Origin: Gracilibacillus suaedae
GTDB lineage: Bacteria > Bacillota > Bacilli > Bacillales > Amphibacillaceae
Length of the DNA stretch: 64,000 nt
Reading direction: 5' to 3'
Assembly: GCF_017599345.1 (NCBI RefSeq)
Contig: NZ_JAGFVL010000057.1
Span: 124,001-188,000 of the forward strand
Below are positions 8,284-16,664 of this stretch, piece after piece (position 1 is the first letter of the stretch; the number at the start of each line of letters is the position of its first letter). The position numbers and the translations under genes were made by a program. Below the pieces are notes generated by a model. The model was given only the letters and a program-made list of their open reading frames with translations. It had not been told where the DNA came from and searched no databases.

Positions 8284-9474
8284 TCACCAATCCAAATTTT
8301 CCTGCAGTGTATGACCAGTAACCGTCATAACATGTTCACGTAACAAACCTAGATGACGAAGGTGTAACATGACTTCAGGAACCCCTCCTGCAAGAAAGGC
8401 GCGAATGGTAGGATGTGGTGTTGGACCATTTGGTAATACACTCACAAGACGAGGAGTTTCTTTGTTAATGCGGTGCCAATCTTCCAATGCTGGTGTTTTA
8501 CATTTTGCTGCATGGGCAATTGCGGGGATATGTAGTAATAGATTGGTAGATCCACCAAAAGCAGCGTGTACCACCATTGCATTATGAATGGCATCATCTG
8601 TCACGATATTTTTTGTTGTCAGTTGTTCGTCTTCCATCGCAATAAGGGATCTTGCTGATTGACGAGCCATCTCTTTCCATACTTTCTGTCCAGACGGTGC
8701 TAGTGCAGCATGAGGAACTGTCATACCTAATGCTTCGGCAATTACTTGTGCTGTAGCGGCTGTTCCAAGGAACTGACATCCGCCACCTGGAGTCGCACAA
8801 GCCATACAGCCTAATTCAGCAGCTTCTTCTAATGATAATTCATCATTAGCATATCTTGCGCCTATAGTTTGTACTTTCCCAGCATCTTCACCATATAGCG
8901 GTGGTAACGTGACACCGCCTGGAATAACAACCGTAGGCAGATCTTGCATCGATGCTAAAGCAATGGTCATGGCTGGCAGACCTTTATCACATGTAGCTAT
9001 ACCAAGAACGGCATCTCGAGTTGGTAACGAACGGATTAAGCGGCGGTAAACCATGGCGGCATCATTACGATAAGGAAAGGAATCGAACATTCCCGCTGTT
9101 CCTTGGGATCTTCCATCACATGGGTCACTAACATATGCAGCGAAAGGGATACCTGCATGTTGACTGACTTCATTGGCTGCTTCTTTCATTAAAATGTCTA
9201 CCTCCCAATGACCTGTATGATATCCTAAAGCTAATGGATTACCGTTTGCATCCTTTAAACCACCTTGTGTACTTAACAATAATACTTGTTTCCCATCTAA
9301 CCTATTTGGACTCCATCCCATACCTACATTTTGTGAGAGTCCAAATAAATTTCCACTTGGAGATTTTCTCAGCATGTGATCAGTTAGAGGTAATTTGCCG
9401 ATCGGTCCTCTTGAAACGGTTTTAATATCATAAATATCTTCAGGGTGATCCATTAACTGATTTATTTTGCCCAT
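8284..9474 (-). CDS. Pentonate dehydratase, N-terminal part (up to the in-frame TGA)
   Basis: 396 residues starting at the ATG at 9474 (MGKINQLMD). An upstream ATG at 9507 is open, but AAAGGAGAG lies between the two, and a cre-like sequence overlaps the upstream one. The [2Fe-2S]-type cysteine motifs of the IlvD/Edd family are present: [19 protein letters not shown] and [16 protein letters not shown]. Without the distal half the protein should be inactive, because the C-terminal domain completes the active site. Confidence 0.8.
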   Translation of the reverse strand: MGKINQLMDHPEDIYDIKTVSRGPIGKLPLTDHMLRKSPSGNLFGLSQNVGMGWSPNRLDGKQVLLLSTQGGLKDANGNPLALGYHTGHWEVDILMKEAANEVSQHAGIPFAAYVSDPCDGRSQGTAGMFDSFPYRNDAAMVYRRLIRSLPTRDAVLGIATCDKGLPAMTIALASMQDLPTVVIPGGVTLPPLYGEDAGKVQTIGARYANDELSLEEAAELGCMACATPGGGCQFLGTAATAQVIAEALGMTVPHAALAPSGQKVWKEMARQSARSLIAMEDEQLTTKNIVTDDAIHNAMVVHAAFGGSTNLLLHIPAIAHAAKCKTPALEDWHRINKETPRLVSVLPNGPTPHPTIRAFLAGGVPEVMLHLRHLGLLREHVMTVTGHTLQENLDW

Positions 9475-9492
9475 AACAAAACATCTCTCCTT

Positions 9493-9506
9493 TTGAAGCG
9501 TTTTCA
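9493..9506 (-). promoter_or_regulatory. cre-like site (CcpA) in the dehydratase leader
   Basis: The minus strand reads TGAAAACGCTTCAA, one mismatch from the cre consensus TGWAANCGNTNNCW. It begins about 15 bases downstream of the -10 element, where bound CcpA would block transcription. Confidence 0.6.
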
Positions 9507-9520
9507 AAAACGTTAATTTA

Positions 9521-9549
9521 AGTATAGAAGGATTAAAGACTTATGTCAA
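9521..9549 (-). promoter_or_regulatory. Sigma-A promoter of the dehydratase gene
   Basis: On the minus strand TTGACA (9549-9544), a 17-bp spacer and TATACT (9526-9521). Confidence 0.85.
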
Positions 9550-9560
9550 TAATATAAAAA

Positions 9561-9583
9561 GTAGTTTTATATTATAAAACTAC
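9561..9583. promoter_or_regulatory. Perfect 23-bp palindromic operator in the divergent control region
   Basis: The core GTTTTATATTATAAAAC (9564-9580) is flanked by GTA and TAC, giving a 23-bp perfect palindrome around T9572. It lies between the -35 elements of the two divergent promoters. Related copies at 4780-4796 and 9658-9674, and a half-site at 3920-3927, make it the probable IclR operator. Confidence 0.8.
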
Positions 9584-9612
9584 GTCAGATTCATAACGAT
9601 TACAATAATTTG

Positions 9613-9641
9613 TTGACAAACAAAAAATCACTAGTTATAAT
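9613..9641 (+). promoter_or_regulatory. Sigma-A promoter of the pentoside uptake operon
   Basis: Consensus TTGACA (9613-9618), a 17-bp spacer and TATAAT (9636-9641). Confidence 0.9.
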
Positions 9642-9657
9642 GACCATAAATTTAATC

Positions 9658-9692
9658 GTTTTATAATAAAAAACAAGGTTTTATAATAATAC
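9658..9692. promoter_or_regulatory. Secondary IclR operator-like sites downstream of the uptake promoter
   Basis: GTTTTATAATAAAAAAC (9658-9674) has one intact half and one degenerate half of the operator, spaced as in the palindrome. A further half-site, GTTTTATA, starts at 9678. The first is centred 94 bp from the perfect palindrome, about nine helical turns, so DNA looping is possible. Confidence 0.55.
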
Positions 9693-9702
9693 AGTTTTAG
9701 TT

Positions 9703-9731
9703 AATAAGTTTATTAATTAAATAAACTTATT
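9703..9731. promoter_or_regulatory. Perfect inverted repeat in the uptake operon leader
   Basis: AATAAGTTTATT and AATAAACTTATT form perfect 12-bp arms around AATTA. It could be a second operator or an mRNA hairpin; it has no T-run and is not a terminator. Confidence 0.55.
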
Positions 9732-9782
9732 CATGATAAAAATGTAAAAAAAGGAGGTTTTGATAAAGGTTTAACCCTAAAA

Positions 9783-9796
9783 TGTAAGCGTTGACA
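9783..9796 (+). promoter_or_regulatory. cre site just upstream of the solute-binding protein gene
   Basis: TGTAAGCGTTGACA fully matches TGWAANCGNTNNCW. It lies about 135 bases downstream of the transcription start, directly before the ribosome binding site, suggesting CcpA roadblock repression. Confidence 0.75.
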
Positions 9797-9816
9797 AAAA
9801 GGAAGGGGTTGTATTT

Positions 9817-11157
9817 ATGTTCAATAAGAAAATTTGTTGGTTCATGCTGATTCTAATACTTTTAGTTGTTGCTGGTTGTGGTCCATCTGATTCAACCAAT
9901 ACAGAAGGCACAGCAGATGATGCTACAGGAGAGACGGATAAAGAAAATAGCAGTGAGAATGCGGAGAGTGACGGAGATCAGACAACATTAACTTTATGGC
10001 ATATTGAAACGGGTCCTTCCAAAGAATCTATTGAAGAAGCGGTTGAACGTTTCGAAAAAAATAATCCAAATGTTTCAGTAGATGTTTCCCAACAAGAAAA
10101 TGATCCATATAAATCCCAGTTAAGTGTAGCGATGGGGGGAGGTAATCCACCGGATGTTTTCCATTCTTGGGGAGGTGGTTGGCTGAAACAGTTCGTAGAT
10201 TCTGATCAAGTGATGAATATTACGGATTCAGTTGATGAAAGTCTCTATAACGAAGCTGCTTTGTCAGTTTCAACTTTTGATGGTAAGGTTTACGGAGCAC
10301 CGGTGAGTATGGATGTCGTACCAGTTTTCTACAATAAAGACATATTTGAAGAATATGGGTTAGAAGAACCAGAGACATATAATGACTTATTAGAAATTGT
10401 TGAAACATTAACGGATAATGATATAACACCATTCGCCTTGGCAAATCAAACGAAATGGACAGGTTCTTTCTATTTAATGTATCTAGCGGAGCGAATTGGT
10501 GGACCGGAGCTATTTAATGAAGCATTTGAACGCACAGGACGTAATTTTGATGATACGGCATATGTAGAAGCAGGAAAAAAAGTTCAAGAATTAGTAGAAA
10601 TGGGTGCATTTCCGGAAGGTGTAAATGGGATGAACTATGATACTGGACAATCTCGCCAAATGCTTTACACAGAAAGTGCAGCAATGATGACAATGGGTGG
10701 TTGGTTAGTGAATAATGTACGTGATGAAATGCCGGAGTTTGAAGATAAATTAGGGTTTTTCTTATTCCCTTCCATTGAAGGCGGAGATGGTGAGAAAAAC
10801 CATGTAGTAGGTGGTGTATCCCCTGTTTTTTCTGTAGCGCAACAGACTGAACATTCTGAATTAGCTGCTGAATTGGTCAATGAACTAGCAAGTCTTGAAA
10901 CTGCAACAGATATGTCTAATAACGCAGGGTCTATTTCAGCTGTGAATGGTGTGGAGTATGAAGATCCTTATATCAAAGAAATGAGTGAAGTATTAGAAAG
11001 TTCACAAGCAATGCAAACCTATTATGATCAAACATTGCCGCCAGAATTAGCACAGGTACATCTAGATACCACCCAAGCTTTATTTGGTTTGTCAATGGAA
11101 CCAGAACAGGCAATGGCTGAAGTGGAAGCAACGGCAAAAGAGGTATTAAAAGAATAG
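9817..11157 (+). CDS. Sugar ABC transporter solute-binding lipoprotein
   Basis: A 446-residue extracellular binding protein. The first 21 residues form a lipoprotein signal peptide ending in a VVAGCG lipobox, followed by an acidic, Ser/Thr-rich linker to about residue 50 and then a family 1 binding domain (LTLWHIETGPSKESIEEAVERF). It is the first gene of an operon that also encodes two permeases and a beta-xylosidase, so xylo-oligosaccharides or related pentosides are the likely ligand. No ATPase is encoded nearby; a shared MsmX-type ATPase probably serves it. The operon is preceded by the promoter, operator-like sites and cre described at 9561-9796. Confidence 0.9.
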   Translation: MFNKKICWFMLILILLVVAGCGPSDSTNTEGTADDATGETDKENSSENAESDGDQTTLTLWHIETGPSKESIEEAVERFEKNNPNVSVDVSQQENDPYKSQLSVAMGGGNPPDVFHSWGGGWLKQFVDSDQVMNITDSVDESLYNEAALSVSTFDGKVYGAPVSMDVVPVFYNKDIFEEYGLEEPETYNDLLEIVETLTDNDITPFALANQTKWTGSFYLMYLAERIGGPELFNEAFERTGRNFDDTAYVEAGKKVQELVEMGAFPEGVNGMNYDTGQSRQMLYTESAAMMTMGGWLVNNVRDEMPEFEDKLGFFLFPSIEGGDGEKNHVVGGVSPVFSVAQQTEHSELAAELVNELASLETATDMSNNAGSISAVNGVEYEDPYIKEMSEVLESSQAMQTYYDQTLPPELAQVHLDTTQALFGLSMEPEQAMAEVEATAKEVLKE

Positions 11158-11164
11158 TTATATG

Positions 11165-11200
11165 GAGAACTACATTAACCACGGTTTTAATGTAGTTCTC
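11165..11200 (+). other. Intercistronic stem-loop after the binding-protein gene
   Basis: GAGAACTACATTAA and TTAATGTAGTTCTC make a perfect 14-bp stem with an 8-base loop. No T-run follows, so it more likely protects or attenuates the mRNA than terminates it. Such loops commonly keep binding-protein mRNA more abundant than permease mRNA. Confidence 0.75.
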
Positions 11201-11227
11201 TAATTATTAAAACCAGGTGGTGATGAT

Positions 11228-12157
11228 ATGAGTAGATTGCAAGAAATTAGTCTAGATACAGTACATGTTCGCAAAAAGAAGAAGAACAAGGATACATGGG
11301 TGATTATCGGTTTTATTGCACCAGCATTTATTATTTATGGTGTCTATGTCATTTACTCAATATTTATGACATTCTATTATAGCACGTTTGACTGGACAGG
11401 TATCGATGCTAATATGGTTTTTGTAGGATTAGATAATTATATACAGTTATTTCAGGACGATGTATTTTGGACCTCCATTCAAAATAACTTCTTGTTAGTT
11501 ATTGCTTCGCTATTAACGCAGTTGCCGGTTGGTTTAATCATGGCGCTTTTACTTTTTAGCCCAATTAAAGGTATGAGATTATTCCGCTCGGTATATTTTA
11601 TGCCATTTTTAATGTCAACAGTTGCGATTGGTATCTTGTTCATCTTTATTTACGAAGGTAACTATGGTTTGTTAAATGCCATTTTAGAAGGAATCGGCTT
11701 AGAATCCTTGCAAACGGCATGGATTGGTAAAGAGAGTACTGCTATTTGGGCAGTTATTGCAACTGTATGTTGGCAGTTTGCTCCATTTTATATGATTCTT
11801 TTTAGAGCAACAATGGTTGGTATACCAGAAGAATTGTATGAAGCAGCGGATATTGATGGTGCGAGCGGATGGCAAAGGTTTAAAAGTATTACATTGCCCT
11901 TATTAAAACCGATTATCATCACTTCTGCGATTTTATCTGTCATAGGTTCATTAAAATACTTTGACCTGATTTATGTTATGACAGGTGGAGGACCAAACAA
12001 TTCAACGGAGTTAATGGCAACTTATATGTATAAGCAAACCTTTACGAATTTTAATATGGGTTATGGTAGTAGTATCTCCTTCTCGATGTTTATCATTGCC
12101 TTCATTGTAACAGTTTTTATTTTATTAGGTGATAGATCAACAAGGGGGAATGGATAA
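11228..12157 (+). CDS. Sugar ABC transporter permease, MalF/UgpA type
   Basis: A 309-residue inner-membrane permease with six predicted helices and the cytoplasmic EAA loop (EELYEAADIDGASGWQRFKSITLPLLKP, about 197-224) that contacts the ATPase. The N-terminal basic stretch (RKKKKNKD) is cytoplasmic. It overlaps the next permease by one base (TAATG), showing translational coupling. It forms the channel together with that partner. Confidence 0.92.
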   Translation: MSRLQEISLDTVHVRKKKKNKDTWVIIGFIAPAFIIYGVYVIYSIFMTFYYSTFDWTGIDANMVFVGLDNYIQLFQDDVFWTSIQNNFLLVIASLLTQLPVGLIMALLLFSPIKGMRLFRSVYFMPFLMSTVAIGILFIFIYEGNYGLLNAILEGIGLESLQTAWIGKESTAIWAVIATVCWQFAPFYMILFRATMVGIPEELYEAADIDGASGWQRFKSITLPLLKPIIITSAILSVIGSLKYFDLIYVMTGGGPNNSTELMATYMYKQTFTNFNMGYGSSISFSMFIIAFIVTVFILLGDRSTRGNG

Positions 12158-12978
12158 TGTTGAAAGCGATAAAAGGTATTCCATTATATTTATTGGCGCT
12201 CTTTTTATTCATTGTAACAGGGCTTCCTTTTTTAATCATGTTTTTAACATCGTTTAAAGGTCAAATGGAGTTTATGACTTCACCATGGTCTTTTCCTGAA
12301 AGTTTTTCGTTAGATAATTACAAACTGTTAGCGGAACTGCAGTTTTTTGGATATTTTGCTAATAGTTTAGTTGTTTCGGTTGTTTCCGTTATTATTGTGA
12401 TTCTCATTGCAGCGATGGCCAGTTACCCATTAGCAAGGTTGAAATTCCGTTTGAATCGGCCGATATTTATTTTGTTTATGGTGGGGATGATGATCCCGAT
12501 TCATACGACACTTGTACCGATTTTTATCTTAACGAACAAAATGGGATTATACGATTCCCTGTTTGGCTTGATCGGACCCTATATTGCGTTTGCACTGCCA
12601 ATTTCCATTGTAATTTTTACACAATTTATGAGAGATATTCCAAAGGAACTCGAAGAATCGGCTAAAATGGATGGTTGTAGTCATTTGCGACTGTTTTGGA
12701 GTATTATTTTCCCTTTGTTGACACCAGCTGTGGCGACAGTTGCAATCTATAATTTTATCCACATCTGGAATGAATTTATTTTTGCGTTAGTGTTAACAAA
12801 CTCTACTCAAAATGCTACACTCCCAATTGGTTTGCGGGAATTTTACGGTGAGTTTTCTGTCAACATTCCTGGTATTATGGCAGCCCTTACACTTGGAAGT
12901 TTACCCCTTTTATTGGTATACTTTATAGCACAGGAGAAAATAGTAACAGGACTTGCAGCAGGTTCTGTGAAAGGCTAA
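12157..12978 (+). CDS. Sugar ABC transporter permease, MalG/UgpE type
   Basis: A 273-residue permease with six predicted helices and an EAA loop (KELEESAKMDGCSHLRLFWSIIFPLLTP, about 165-192). It ends in the AxGSVKG-type tail common in the CUT1 MalG branch. Paired with the upstream permease; the xylosidase gene starts 10 bases after its stop. Confidence 0.92.
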   Translation: MLKAIKGIPLYLLALFLFIVTGLPFLIMFLTSFKGQMEFMTSPWSFPESFSLDNYKLLAELQFFGYFANSLVVSVVSVIIVILIAAMASYPLARLKFRLNRPIFILFMVGMMIPIHTTLVPIFILTNKMGLYDSLFGLIGPYIAFALPISIVIFTQFMRDIPKELEESAKMDGCSHLRLFWSIIFPLLTPAVATVAIYNFIHIWNEFIFALVLTNSTQNATLPIGLREFYGEFSVNIPGIMAALTLGSLPLLLVYFIAQEKIVTGLAAGSVKG

Positions 12979-12988
12979 GGAGGCAAAA

Positions 12989-14572
12989 ATGAAAACGATA
13001 ACAAATCCGGTGTTACCTGGCTATCATCCTGATCCATCAATTGTAAGAGTGGGAGATGATTATTATATTGCCGTTTCCACCTTTGAGTGGTTTCCAGGTG
13101 TACAAATCTATCACTCTAAAGACCTAGTAAATTGGGAGTTAACAGGTTATCCGTTAACAAGAGAATCACAGTTAAATATGTTAGGTAATGTTAATTCAGG
13201 TGGCGTTTGGGCACCGTGCTTATCTTATTCCTATGGTGTTTTTTACTTAATCTACACGGATGTCAAAAGCAGACAAGGTGCATTTAAAGACACCCATAAT
13301 TATTTAGTAACAGCCGAGAATATCGAAGGGCCATGGTCGGAGCCTGTTTATCTTAACAGTAGTGGATTTGATCCTTCCCTTTTTCATGATGAAGATGGTA
13401 GGAAGTGGCTCGTCAATATGATTTGGGATCATCGCAAAGGAACGAATTCTTTTGCAGGTATTGCCTTACAGGAGTATTCACCTGCTGAACAAAAATTAAT
13501 AGGCCCAATTAAGAATATTTTCAGAGGTACGGAACTAGGATTAACAGAGGCCCCTCATTTATATAAACGAAATGGCTACTATTATTTGTTAACTGCTGAA
13601 GGCGGGACATGGTATACCCATGCAGCAACAGTAGCACGTTCCAAATCAATTGATGGTCCATATGAAGTGGATCCAACGAATCCGATTCTAACTTCTGATA
13701 AATCGCAAGACAATCAACTCCAGAAAGCGGGGCATGGTTGTTTTGTAGAGACACAAAATGGTGATTGGTATATTGCCCATTTATGTGGACGTCCTGTTAT
13801 AGACGACAAGTGCATATTAGGGAGAGAAACAGCGATACAGAAATGCTATTGGACAGATGATGGCTGGATTAGAGTTGTAGATGGACCAAATCCGAGCACT
13901 ACAGTCGAAGCTCCTAATCTACCAGAATTTGAAGTGGAAAAACTACCAGACTACGATGATTTTAATGATAACAAGCTCCTAAAATATTGGAATGCATTGA
14001 GACGGACCTTTGATGGAGATTGGTTTAACTTAACAGACAGACCTAGTTATTTACGTTTGTTTGGTGAAGAATCAGTAAGTTCGTTCCATCGACAAAGTAT
14101 GTTGATGAGAAGGTTGAAACATTTCGATGTAGAGGTCGAAACCAAAATTGACTTCCATCCAGATCATTTTCAACAAATGGCAGGATTAATGATTTACTAT
14201 GATACCAATGATCATGTCTATTTACGAGTAACAGAGCATGAGGAGCATGGTAAATGTTTAGGTATCATCGAAACGAAGTATGGTGAGTATGATGAACTGC
14301 TCGACAAAGATGTCGCATTACCAGAAAATACGGAAATATATTTAAAAGCAGAGATTCATCGCCACCTTTTACAATTCTTTTACACGACAAAAGAAGGAAA
14401 CTGGCAAACGATCGGAGAACAAATAGATATTGGGCATCTTTCCGATGATGACGCAGAATACATTCGTTTTACGGGAACATTTGTTGGAGTGGCCGCACAA
14501 GATTTAAGTGGTCAGCGCAAACATGCAGATTTCGATTATTTTCACTATAAAAGATTACTAATGGAGGGATAG
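12989..14572 (+). CDS. xynB: GH43 beta-xylosidase (XynB type)
   Basis: A 527-residue intracellular glycoside hydrolase with no signal peptide. The N-terminal five-bladed propeller carries the three family acids: Asp15 (base, HPDPS), Asp128 (pKa modulator, GFDPSLF) and Glu187 (acid, TEAPHLY). The C-terminal part (about 330-525) is the concanavalin-like domain of subfamily GH43_11. These positions fit well-studied Geobacillus/Bacillus XynB enzymes, which release xylose from short xylo-oligosaccharides. Located straight after an importer, it should act on imported oligosaccharides. Side activity on arabinosides is possible. Confidence 0.9.
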   Translation: MKTITNPVLPGYHPDPSIVRVGDDYYIAVSTFEWFPGVQIYHSKDLVNWELTGYPLTRESQLNMLGNVNSGGVWAPCLSYSYGVFYLIYTDVKSRQGAFKDTHNYLVTAENIEGPWSEPVYLNSSGFDPSLFHDEDGRKWLVNMIWDHRKGTNSFAGIALQEYSPAEQKLIGPIKNIFRGTELGLTEAPHLYKRNGYYYLLTAEGGTWYTHAATVARSKSIDGPYEVDPTNPILTSDKSQDNQLQKAGHGCFVETQNGDWYIAHLCGRPVIDDKCILGRETAIQKCYWTDDGWIRVVDGPNPSTTVEAPNLPEFEVEKLPDYDDFNDNKLLKYWNALRRTFDGDWFNLTDRPSYLRLFGEESVSSFHRQSMLMRRLKHFDVEVETKIDFHPDHFQQMAGLMIYYDTNDHVYLRVTEHEEHGKCLGIIETKYGEYDELLDKDVALPENTEIYLKAEIHRHLLQFFYTTKEGNWQTIGEQIDIGHLSDDDAEYIRFTGTFVGVAAQDLSGQRKHADFDYFHYKRLLMEG

Positions 14573-14574
14573 TC

Positions 14575-15225
14575 ATGAAGAAAGCACTCATTTTTCAAGG
14601 TGGCTGGGAAGGTCATGAACCAAAAGAAGTAGCAGATATATTAGGCGGAATTCTCGAGGAAGAAGGGTTCGAAGTTAACATAACGGATACCTTAACGACA
14701 TTACAGGAAGATGATTTAACCCAGTATGACTTAATTGTTCCGAACTGGACACAAGGTACAATCGAAAAAGAACAACTGCAACCTCTATTAGACGCAGTGG
14801 CTCAAGGTACAGGTTTAGCCGGTTTACATGGTGGTATGGGAGATTCATTCCGCTGGGAAGTAGACTATCAATTTATGGTCGGTGGCCAATGGGTAGCACA
14901 TCCGGGTAATGACGGGGTTTCCTATCAAGTACATATTGTAGATCCAGATCACCCGTTAACAGAAGGGATGGAGGATTTTACCGTTGTATCGGAACAATAT
15001 TATATGCATGTTGACCCTGCTGTGAAAGTGCATGCAACAACGCGCTTTCCAGTAGCAGAAGGACCTTACCAGACCAATGGTGAAGTAGATATGCCGGTGG
15101 TCTGGACGAAAAAATGGGGAGAAGGCAAAGTGTATTACTGTGGGTTAGGTCATGTAGCTGAAATTGTCCGTATGCCAGAAGTAATGAAATTAATGAGAAA
15201 CGGAATGACTTGGGCAAGCAGATAA
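14575..15225 (+). CDS. ThuA-like glutamine amidotransferase-fold protein
   Basis: A 216-residue ThuA-family protein (PF06283-like): start MKKALIFQGGWEGHEP, a central GLAGLHGGMGDSF (about 82-94), and a C-terminal WTKKWGEGKVYYCGLGH. It lacks the usual Cys-His amidotransferase triad, as is normal for ThuA. In rhizobia ThuA works with a Gfo/Idh/MocA enzyme (ThuB) on 3-keto disaccharides. Here the very next gene also encodes such a dehydrogenase, suggesting a keto-sugar step. It is 2 bases after the xylosidase gene. The biochemical role is unproven. Confidence 0.82.
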   Translation: MKKALIFQGGWEGHEPKEVADILGGILEEEGFEVNITDTLTTLQEDDLTQYDLIVPNWTQGTIEKEQLQPLLDAVAQGTGLAGLHGGMGDSFRWEVDYQFMVGGQWVAHPGNDGVSYQVHIVDPDHPLTEGMEDFTVVSEQYYMHVDPAVKVHATTRFPVAEGPYQTNGEVDMPVVWTKKWGEGKVYYCGLGHVAEIVRMPEVMKLMRNGMTWASR

Positions 15226-15238
15226 AGGGGGAGTCAAC

Positions 15239-16336
15239 ATGAAGGTTGGAATTATAGGTTGCGGGAATATCAGTCGTATTTATTTACAGAACGCAGCAAG
15301 GTTTGGCAATTACGAGATCGAAGCAGTTGCAGATATTGTAAAAGAACGTGCAGAGGAACGTGCCCAGGAATTCGGTATTACTAAGGCTTATACAACAGAA
15401 GAATTGATAGCGGATCCAGATATTGAGTTAGTTATTAATTTAACAATTCCAGCAGTTCATGCAGAAATAGCGATTCAAGCATTAGAAAATGGCAAGCATG
15501 TTTATGGTGAAAAGCCGTTAGCAGTTAGCCGAGAAGACGGTAAGCGGATGTTAGAAGTGGCACAGGAGAAAGGATTATATATCGGTAATGCCCCAGATAC
15601 CTTTTTAGGTGCTGGTATTCAAACGTCTCGTAAATTGATCGATGATGGTTGGATTGGAAAGCCAATCTCTGGCACAGCATTTATGATGATTCCGGGTCAT
15701 GAAAGCTGGCATCCAGACGCTACCTTCTATTATCAGGAAGGTGGAGGACCAATGTTTGATATGGGACCATACTATTTAACGGCTCTTATCAATTTGATGG
15801 GACCGGTATCCCGTATTACTGGATCTGCTCAAATGACTTATAAGGAAAGAATGATCACAAGTGAACCGAATTACGGTAAAAAAATTCAAGTAGAAGTTCC
15901 GACTCAGATTAACGGTGTACTTGATTTTGAATCTGGAGCAGTTGCTTCTATTATTACAAGCTTTGATACTTGGCACCATCAGCTTCCGAAAATTGAAATT
16001 TACGGTACGGAAGGTACGATTTCTGTCCCGGATCCGAATAATTTTGGTGGCCCTGTTTATGTAAGAAGAAAAGAGCATAAAGAATGGTCAGAAGTACCTC
16101 TGACACATGGTTTTAGTGATAATAGCCGTGGATTGGGTGTCGCAGATATGGTTGATGCCATTGAGAATAAGCGAACATCTAGAACAGACGGACAGCTAGC
16201 ATTTCATGTACTCGATATTATGCACGGGGTTCATGACGCATCACGGGACAATAAACATTATGTATTAACAAGCAGTTGTAAACAACCCGAACCATTACCA
16301 ATAGGCATTGATGAAACATTTTTCAACAAAAAATAA
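15239..16336 (+). CDS. Gfo/Idh/MocA family sugar dehydrogenase (first)
   Basis: A 365-residue NAD(P)-dependent oxidoreductase. The Rossmann start is VGIIGCGNISRIY (3-15) and the family EKP motif, with the catalytic-type Lys, is at 91-93. The C-terminal substrate domain holds GGGPMFDMGPYYLTALINLMG (about 168-188). It directly follows the ThuA-like gene with 13 bases between. It may oxidise a sugar hydroxyl (C1 or C3) of a pentose or pentoside. A xylose 1-dehydrogenase is otherwise missing from the cluster, and members of this family do have that activity, so it is one of two candidates. Confidence 0.85.
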   Translation: MKVGIIGCGNISRIYLQNAARFGNYEIEAVADIVKERAEERAQEFGITKAYTTEELIADPDIELVINLTIPAVHAEIAIQALENGKHVYGEKPLAVSREDGKRMLEVAQEKGLYIGNAPDTFLGAGIQTSRKLIDDGWIGKPISGTAFMMIPGHESWHPDATFYYQEGGGPMFDMGPYYLTALINLMGPVSRITGSAQMTYKERMITSEPNYGKKIQVEVPTQINGVLDFESGAVASIITSFDTWHHQLPKIEIYGTEGTISVPDPNNFGGPVYVRRKEHKEWSEVPLTHGFSDNSRGLGVADMVDAIENKRTSRTDGQLAFHVLDIMHGVHDASRDNKHYVLTSSCKQPEPLPIGIDETFFNKK

Positions 16337-16384
16337 GCATGTAAAAGGTAAACATTGCAAAAAACGTGGACCTGGACAGAACGA

Positions 16385-16561
16385 GGACATTTGTTCCGCT
16401 ATCTGTGACAAAAATGGCGTTTTTAGGCTATCTGCGGACATCTATTCCGCTATTCATCGAATTTTATGCTAATTTTTAACGAAAGGTACCAAATAAGGAA
16501 TTAAATGTCCGCCAACACCGAAAATAGACAATTATTCTGATAAATAACGCACTAAATGTCC
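16385..16561. repeat. 177-bp four-motif intergenic element, copy 1
   Basis: Two GGACAT motifs 51 bp apart (16385, 16436) face two ATGTCC motifs 51 bp apart (16505, 16556). The outer span is exactly 177 bp, identical to the copies at 26494-26670 and 57358-57534. It sits inside the sugar operon between two co-oriented genes and contains no reading frame of note. Confidence 0.88.
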
Positions 16562-16664
16562 GCACAACATACGTTAGCGCCGAGACACAAATTTTCATTA
16601 GTTTGCAATAGTTATCTATCGGGCTTTTGTCCGGTTAAAAAAAATTCTAAATGAGGTGAATGGA

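Larger units (their letters stand above)
7483..9474 (-). pseudogene. YjhG/YagF-type pentonate (xylonate) dehydratase, interrupted by one in-frame TGA
   Basis: Read through the TGA at 8284-8286, this is one continuous IlvD/Edd-family frame of 663 codons before the final TAG. The YjhG/YagF xylonate dehydratases have nearly the same length (about 655). There is no frameshift: the frame before the stop ends ENLDW and the frame after begins EQSERRQR, where relatives read ENLDWWEHSERRQR. A single G-to-A change in a Trp codon (TGG to TGA) explains it. All flanking regulation is intact, so this is a very recent mutation, a sequencing error, or read-through. If functional, it would convert D-xylonate (or another pentonate) to the 2-keto-3-deoxy acid used by the enzymes at 4851-7201. 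Confidence 0.88.

Noticed and set aside
8284-8286. Selenocysteine at the in-frame TGA
   Set aside because: The family has tryptophan there, no selenium chemistry fits, and no SECIS-like hairpin is evident.
16385-16561. Insertion sequence or MITE with terminal inverted repeats
   Set aside because: No transposase and no target-site duplication could be recognised; the ends are diverged and the inner motifs are as conserved as the outer ones. Mobility is not excluded, but a plain IS is.
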